Shown here in pieces: positions 5,523-9,885 of a stretch of 9,885 bases of DNA. The notes beneath the pieces are model-generated. The model had not been told where the DNA came from, made no database searches, and was given only the letters and a program-made list of their open reading frames with translations. The translations under genes were made by a program, and so were the position numbers. Numbering within the stretch: the first letter of the stretch is position 1; the number at the start of each line of letters is the position of its first letter. The DNA is from an uncultured Collinsella sp. (lineage in GTDB: Bacteria > Actinomycetota > Coriobacteriia > Coriobacteriales > Coriobacteriaceae): NCBI GenBank assembly GCA_900549555.1, contig UROO01000072.1:1-9885 (forward strand). Reading direction: 5' to 3'.

Positions 5523-6557
5523 CTAGCAAATTCTCGGCAGCTGCTCTCCCACGAGCATGTCGAGGATACGGGTCGAGCCCCAGCCGGTGCGCACGCGCAC
5601 GGCGGGACGGGAGCCCTCGGCAAGTGGCAGCACGCGACCGATGATGGCGGCATTCTCGCCGTAGCGGGCGGCGCGCATGGCGCTCAACGCGGCATCGGCT
5701 TGCTCGGCCGGCACGACGGCAACCATCTTGCCCTCGTTTGCCACCTGCAGCACATCGTAGCCGAGCATCTCGCAGGCGGCCTGCACGTCGGGACGCACGG
5801 GCACGGCATCCTCGTCAACCTCCATGGCAACGCCGCTTGCCTGGGCAAACTCGTTGAGCGTGGACGCCAGGCCACCGCGCGTGGGGTCGCGAAAGCAACG
5901 CGTGCCGGGCGCTGCGGCCAGAACGTCGGCAATCAGGTGGTTGAGCGGCGCGGCGTCGCTTTCTATCGTGCTCGAAAAGGCCAAACCCTCGCGCTGGCTC
6001 ATGATGGCGATACCGTGGTCGCCCAGTGTGCCCGACACCAGGATGACGTCGCCGGGGCGGCAGTTGGCGCCGCTGAGCGCCACGCCCGTGGGAACCTCGC
6101 CCACGCCGGCGGTATTGATATAGACGCCGTCGGCCCCGCCGCGCTCGACCACCTTGGTGTCGCCCGTGATTATGGACACGCCCGCCTCGCGCGCCGTCTC
6201 GGCCATGGTCTGCACAATCTGGCGGAGCTTATCCATGGGATAGCCCTCTTCGAGGATAAAGCCGCACGACAGGTAGCGCACGTTGGCGCCCGAGGTCGCG
6301 ACGTCGTTGACGGTTCCGCACACGGCGAGGCGGCCGATGTTGCCACCGGGGAAGAACTGCGGCGAGACTACAAAGCTGTCGGTCGACATGGCGATGCGCC
6401 CGCTCGCGGGCAGCGCGGCGACGCCGGCGTCGTTGCCCTCGAGCAGCTCGGGCGACCCAAAGGCATCCAGAAAGACCTCATCGATGATGCGTTTCATCAT
6501 CTGACCGCCAGAGCCGTGGCCCAACAGGACGGTGCTATCGGTGATGCTATGGGACAT
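5523..6557 (-). CDS. hypE: HypE, [NiFe]-hydrogenase cyanide-ligand maturation protein
   Basis: HypE takes a carbamoyl group from HypF onto its C-terminal cysteine and, using ATP, dehydrates it to a thiocyanate that supplies CN to the active-site iron. The 344-residue protein is of family length and ends in PRIC, with the essential terminal cysteine C344. The N-terminal GHGSGGQMM, the ATP-site region around residues 41-90 (GNDAG, STDSFVVSPQFFPGGNIG, VNDVATSGA) and the later DPTRGGLASTLNE are AIR-synthase/HypE-family motifs. The start is taken as ATG at 6557, with GGAG eight bases upstream. A TTG at 6563 is in frame but too close to that site. The gene lies 48 bases downstream of hypD on the same strand, so the two are probably co-transcribed. 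All key residues look intact. Confidence 0.96.
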   Translation of the reverse strand: MSHSITDSTVLLGHGSGGQMMKRIIDEVFLDAFGSPELLEGNDAGVAALPASGRIAMSTDSFVVSPQFFPGGNIGRLAVCGTVNDVATSGANVRYLSCGFILEEGYPMDKLRQIVQTMAETAREAGVSIITGDTKVVERGGADGVYINTAGVGEVPTGVALSGANCRPGDVILVSGTLGDHGIAIMSQREGLAFSSTIESDAAPLNHLIADVLAAAPGTRCFRDPTRGGLASTLNEFAQASGVAMEVDEDAVPVRPDVQAACEMLGYDVLQVANEGKMVAVVPAEQADAALSAMRAARYGENAAIIGRVLPLAEGSRPAVRVRTGWGSTRILDMLVGEQLPRIC

Positions 6558-6605
6558 ATCCAAAACTCCAATCGTGGGTGGTGCTAGTGTGCGGGTGCGT
6601 CCAGG

Positions 6606-7718
6606 CTAGTTACGGTAGCGGTAGTACGCCGCGCAGCTGCCCTCGGAGCTCACCATGCACGGTCCGACGGGGTGCTCGGGCGTGCAGGTGCGGCCAAAGA
6701 GCGGGCAGCTGTTCGGCGTAATGGCCCCGCGCAGCACGTCGCCGCAGCGGCATCCACGCGGCTCGACCGTCGCCTCAACGGGCACGTCAAAGCGAGCGCG
6801 GGCATCAAAGCGCGAGAACTCGGGGCGGATAGAAAGGCCCGAGTTGGCAATCGGCCCCAGCCCGCGCCACGTGGTGCCGCATGGCTCAAACACCTGCTCG
6901 ACCAGCTGGCGCGCCACGGGGTTGCCGTCTGCGTTGACGCCACGGCGGTAGGCGTTGTCGATCGCGGGCCTGCCCTCGACAACCATCTGGACCAGCATGC
7001 AGATGCCCTGCAGGATATCGACCGGTTCAAATCCCGTGACCACGCCCGGGGTATTGAACTCGTCGACCAAAAAGCTAAAGGGCGCCAAGCCCGTGATGGT
7101 GGCGACGTGGCCCGGCAGGATAAAGCCGTCGATGGCGGTCTCGGGGTCGTTGGCGATGGCGCGCAACGCCGGCGGCGTGGTCTTGTGGGCGCAATAGACC
7201 GAAAAGTTCAAAAGCCCGCGTGCCTCGGCCTCCAAGATGGCGGCGGCGATGGTGGGCGTCGTAGTCTCAAAGCCCACGCCCATAAAAATGACCGGACGAT
7301 CGGGGCTTTGCTCGGCGATGTCGAGCGCGTCGAGCGGGGAATAGACGATGCGGATGTCGCGCCCTGCCGCCTTTTGCGCAGCGAGCGAGGTGGACGATCC
7401 GGGCACGCGCATCATGTCGCCAAAGGTGGTGATGATGGCGCCGTCTATGTTGGCGAGCGCGATCGCGTGGTCGATGTCGCGGTTGGCGGTTACGCAGACG
7501 GGGCACCCCGGGCCACTCAGCAGCTTGAGCCCGGCCGGCACAATGGAGCGAAAGCCATAGCGGCCGATGCTCACGGTGTGCGTGCCGCAGACTTCCATAA
7601 GGTTGATGGTGCGGTCGCCGACGAGTTCATGGATGCGTTCGATGAGCTCGCGGGCCAGCTTGGAATCGCGAAATGCCGAAAAGTCGATACCGGAGCGCGC
7701 CGGCTGTCCGGCCGCCAC
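6606..7718 (-). CDS. hypD: HypD, iron-sulfur scaffold for the Fe(CN)2CO unit of [NiFe] hydrogenase
   Basis: HypD forms a complex with HypC on which the iron, two cyanides and carbon monoxide are assembled before transfer to the hydrogenase large subunit. The 370-residue protein carries the catalytic cysteines C44 (MEVCGTHT) and C72/C75 (GPGCPVC), and GFETTTP at 149-155. The C-terminal iron-sulfur region includes C323, C338, C345 and C362, the last in the terminal motif MVSSEGSCAAYYRYR. Two further cysteines, C325 and C354, sit among the cluster ligands. The start is a GTG at 7718 whose G is the last base of the hypC stop codon (TAGTG); GAGG lies eight bases upstream. This overlap points to translational coupling and matched HypC:HypD amounts. 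Confidence 0.96.
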   Translation of the reverse strand: MAAGQPARSGIDFSAFRDSKLARELIERIHELVGDRTINLMEVCGTHTVSIGRYGFRSIVPAGLKLLSGPGCPVCVTANRDIDHAIALANIDGAIITTFGDMMRVPGSSTSLAAQKAAGRDIRIVYSPLDALDIAEQSPDRPVIFMGVGFETTTPTIAAAILEAEARGLLNFSVYCAHKTTPPALRAIANDPETAIDGFILPGHVATITGLAPFSFLVDEFNTPGVVTGFEPVDILQGICMLVQMVVEGRPAIDNAYRRGVNADGNPVARQLVEQVFEPCGTTWRGLGPIANSGLSIRPEFSRFDARARFDVPVEATVEPRGCRCGDVLRGAITPNSCPLFGRTCTPEHPVGPCMVSSEGSCAAYYRYRN

Positions 7719-7978
7719 TAGTATGCCTCGGCCGGGTTGCTGACCAGTTGGTCTTCTTCGACCAGCTCGGTCATGGCATTAACGAGCTCGAGCGTCTCCT
7801 GCGCTTCCTGCTCGTCGACAATCTGGATGCCAAAGCCGGCGTGTACGAGAATATAGTCGCCAACCTGCGCCGTCGGCACGAGTCGTAGCGACACGGGGCG
7901 CTCGATGCCCATCATGTCGACGGTGGCCTTGAGGTCGTCGTCGCGTTTGACTACTTTACCGGGAACGGCAAGGCACAT
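7718..7978 (-). CDS. hypC: HypC, small chaperone of hydrogenase iron-centre assembly
   Basis: The 86-residue protein begins MCLAVPGKV, the HypC/HybG signature. The cysteine C2, exposed after removal of Met1, binds the iron unit and the hydrogenase precursor. The rest (VDMMGIERPVSLRLVP, then VGDYILVHAGFGIQIVDEQEA) matches the OB-fold core and the helix following it. Length is normal. AGGGGA lies about six bases upstream of the ATG. It shares one base with hypD and lies 134 bases downstream of the hypF stop on the same strand, a gap that carries inverted repeats. It works with HypD and delivers the Fe(CN)2CO unit to the hydrogenase large subunit. Confidence 0.97.
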   Translation of the reverse strand: MCLAVPGKVVKRDDDLKATVDMMGIERPVSLRLVPTAQVGDYILVHAGFGIQIVDEQEAQETLELVNAMTELVEEDQLVSNPAEAY

Positions 7979-8024
7979 ATTGTTCCCCTTTTAGACGCTT
8001 TGCGCTGGATAGGCGCTCAATAAT

Positions 8025-8068
8025 CCATCAGTTGATGGTAGCGCTCGCGGGGTTTGCGGGCAAACGCG
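8025..8068. promoter_or_regulatory. Two inverted repeats in the hypF-hypC gap
   Basis: CCATCAGTTGATGG (8025-8038) is an inverted repeat with 6-bp arms and a two-base centre. GTTTGC (8052-8057) and GCAAAC (8060-8065) make a second dyad, extended by flanking CGC/GCG (8046-8048 and 8066-8068). They lie in the 134-base gap between the hypF stop and the hypC start, the only sizeable gap among hypF, hypC, hypD and hypE. They may be an operator for an internal hypCDE promoter, an RNA processing or stabilising hairpin, or a weak terminator after hypF. No T run follows either stem on the minus strand. Confidence 0.4.
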
Positions 8069-8112
8069 TTACGCCTGTGAGACGGCTGGGCACAGCGGCG
8101 TGTGAGGGCGAG

Positions 8113-9836
8113 CTACTGCGATGCAATCTGCGCAAGACGAGCGCTTGCGACCGCCGCCTGACCGTAGGCGATGCAGCCGTCATTGACGGGTACGGTGTGG
8201 GGGACCAAGACAGCAAGGCCCGCGTATTTGAGCTCGCGGGTGAGGAGCTGGAGCAGAAGTCGGTTCATGAACACGCCGCCCGAGAGCGCGACGGTGCCAA
8301 TGCCCTCGCGCGCGCAGATTTCGGTGGCGATGCGCGCCGAGGAGCGCGCGACGGCGACATGGAAGTCGAGTGCGAGCCTGTCGGCGGGCGCTCCGGCTTC
8401 AATTCCCTCCAAAAGTGCCTCAAAGAGTGCTTTCTGGTCCAGCACATCGGGGCCGTCCAACCATGATGGGCCAGATGTGGGATAGCCGACGTTGTCGTCG
8501 GGAAAACGGGCGATTTTGCCGTCCAGTGCACGCCAAGCGGCGGCTTCGTGCTCGATGGCGGGTTCGCCCTCGTAGGTTGCCTGGCCGCAAATGCCCAAAA
8601 TCGCGGCTGCGGCATCAAACAAGCGACCCATACTGCTGGTGCGCGGACTGTTGATGCCGCGCTCGATCATCGTTGCCGTTATGCTGCGCGTTTGCTCGTC
8701 AAGGCTGTTCAAGAGCCCCACGGCTCCCGGGTGCTCGAGCAGGTCGAGCTCGCTGAGCAGGGCAAAGGCGTTGCGGCGGGCATCGTGTACGGATGCGGCG
8801 CCACCGGGAAGCGCCCAGGTGCGCAGATGCGCGACGCGCTCAAAATCGGCGAGATGGGCGACAAGAAACTCACCGCCCCATATGGTGCCGTCGGTGCCGG
8901 CACCCGTGCCGTCGAAGGCGATGCCGAGGACGCGTGCATCGGGCGCAAGCCGGCCTGCGGCAATCGCCTCTGCCATGACGCTCGCGATGTGCGCATGATG
9001 GTGCTGGACTTCGATAAGCGGCAGATTGTGCTCCCGTGCCTGCTCGCGCGCCCATTGGCTCGACAGATAACTGGGATGCATGTCGCATGCCAAGGCGGCA
9101 GGCGCCAGGTCAAAGAGGCTTTCCAGACGCGTGCGTGCGGCGCTCCAAGCATCGAAAGTCGCGCCGTTTTCGACATCGCCTATATGCTGCGACACAAAAC
9201 AGGCCGCATGGCCGTCGGCGTCCTCGCGCGTGAGTGCGATCGTGGCTTTTTGCTGCGGCCCGCAGGCGAGCACACAGGGCGTGGCGTCGTCGAGCGCCGG
9301 CAACGACAGCGGCTGCGGCGCATATCCGCGTGCGCGGCGCACGGGCATGACGACCCCGTCGACTACGCGTACCACGGAGTCGTCGTAGCGCGACAGAATC
9401 GCGCGGTCGTTGCCGAGCAGCGCATCGGCGATGCCGGCGGCAACAAGGTGCTCCCATGCAAGGGCATCGTCGGTCTCGATGGGCTCTTCGCTCAGGTTTC
9501 CGCTGGTCATGACGAGTGCGCTCATGCCGTGCGCCGCGGCTGCGGCGAGCAGCAAATGTTGAAGCGGGGTGTAGGGGAGCATGACGCCAAGCTCGGGCAA
9601 GTCGTGCGCGACGGATGGCGCGAGTTCGAGGGCGTTGGGGGAGCCGTAGGCGCCGTTGCCGGCTGCGCGGCGACGCAGCAGCACGATGGGACGAACACTG
9701 CCGGCCAGCAGGTTGCGCTCAATGCCATCGATATGACACAGGCGCTCGGCGTCGGCAAGGCCGCACACCATAACGGCGAGCGGCTTATTGCTGCGACGCT
9801 TGCGACGGCGCAACTCGCACACTGCCTGTTCGTTGG
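8113..9836 (-). CDS. hypF: HypF, carbamoyltransferase of hydrogenase maturation (N-terminus cut by contig edge)
   Basis: HypF converts carbamoyl phosphate and ATP to carbamoyl adenylate and transfers the carbamoyl group to the C-terminal cysteine of HypE, the first step of cyanide-ligand synthesis. About 573 residues are present. The visible part enters the YrdC-like domain at NEQAVCELRRRKRR, with KPLAVM, RPIVLLRR, LGVMLPYTPLQHLLL and MTSGNLSEEPI following. Then comes the Kae1-like domain with the metal-binding VQHHHAHIASV (about 8977-9009), AFDGTGAGTDGTIWGGEFL, LSGGVFMN and VPVNDGCIAYGQA. The acylphosphatase domain, the zinc-finger segment and the start of YrdC, roughly 200 residues, lie beyond the contig. 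The GTG at 9822 is an internal valine, not a start; genomic sequence in frame continues to 9836. It is the first gene of the hypF-hypC-hypD-hypE run. Confidence 0.95.
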
Positions 9837-9885
9837 CTGTCTCTTATACACATCTGACGCTGCCGACGAACTCTAGGGTGTAGAT
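9837..9885. other. Nextera sequencing adapter, right end (artefact)
   Basis: This is the exact reverse complement of the first 49 bases: mosaic end CTGTCTCTTATACACATCT (9837-9855), GACGCTGCCGACGA (9856-9869), index complement ACTCTAGG (9870-9877) and GTGTAGAT (9878-9885). It is library adapter and not part of the chromosome. In plus-strand translation it produces the peptide LLYTSDAADEL, and on the minus strand YKRQ, both marks of untrimmed Nextera contigs. Confidence 0.98.

Noticed and set aside
5463..6587. 374-residue open frame on the plus strand
   Set aside because: Antisense shadow of hypE; the opposite strand encodes all expected HypE motifs.
6672..7721. 349-residue open frame on the plus strand
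   Set aside because: Antisense shadow of hypD with Gly/Arg/His-rich, motif-free composition.
8548..9876. 442-residue open frame on the plus strand
   Set aside because: Antisense shadow of hypF, and its C-terminus is translated adapter.
1..9885. 49-base terminal inverted repeats, suggesting a transposon or linear replicon
   Set aside because: The repeats are exactly the Illumina Nextera adapter with index, so they are library artefacts.

Overview
The window is one assembled contig whose genomic part runs from about 50 to 9836. Both outermost ends are Illumina Nextera adapter (1-49 and 9837-9885, mirror images carrying the same index). The insert is GC-rich with strong G/C at third codon positions. 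Gene content and protein style (anaerobic gut actinobacterium-like HypCDE/F, PTS EIIA, GH1 phospho-glycosidase, small Asp/Glu-rich lipoprotein) suggest a member of the Coriobacteriia, most likely Collinsella or a close relative. That taxonomic call is inference from recall, not from a search.

Left half, carbohydrate use. A truncated minus-strand gene (50-170), probably the start of a glycoside hydrolase, is divergent from a plus-strand AraC-family regulator (287-1294). Downstream on the plus strand lie a GH1 6-phospho-beta-glucosidase (1467-2915) and a free-standing glucose-type PTS EIIA protein (3066-3602). The EIIA gene has its own recognisable promoter (2988-3016) and a strong intrinsic terminator (3628-3658). 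The arrangement fits PTS uptake and phosphorylation of beta-glucosides, intracellular hydrolysis of the phosphorylated sugar, and local control by the AraC protein. No EIIB/EIIC permease lies in the window. A 185-residue lipoprotein of unknown role follows (3836-4393).

Middle, non-coding convergence zone. Between the lipoprotein stop and the end of the minus-strand genes there are 337 bases (4394-4730) without a credible gene. They are packed with secondary structure: a perfect 12-bp hairpin, a 93-base long imperfect hairpin, and a GGGGAC-containing repeat-like stretch. This is the least explained part of the window.

Right half, hydrogenase maturation. On the minus strand, in transcription order, come hypF (5' end cut by the contig edge), hypC, hypD, hypE and a HAD-family phosphatase. 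HypF and HypE make the cyanide ligand from carbamoyl phosphate. HypC and HypD carry the Fe(CN)2CO unit for a [NiFe] hydrogenase. hypA, hypB and hydrogenase structural genes are not in the window. hypC and hypD overlap by one base. The HAD gene follows hypE after about 120 bases and may be a separate unit.

I found no mobile element, CRISPR array, tRNA, rRNA or defence system, and no clear case for a wholly new biological system. The findings most worth checking are the structured convergence zone and the adapter ends, which create false protein sequence.
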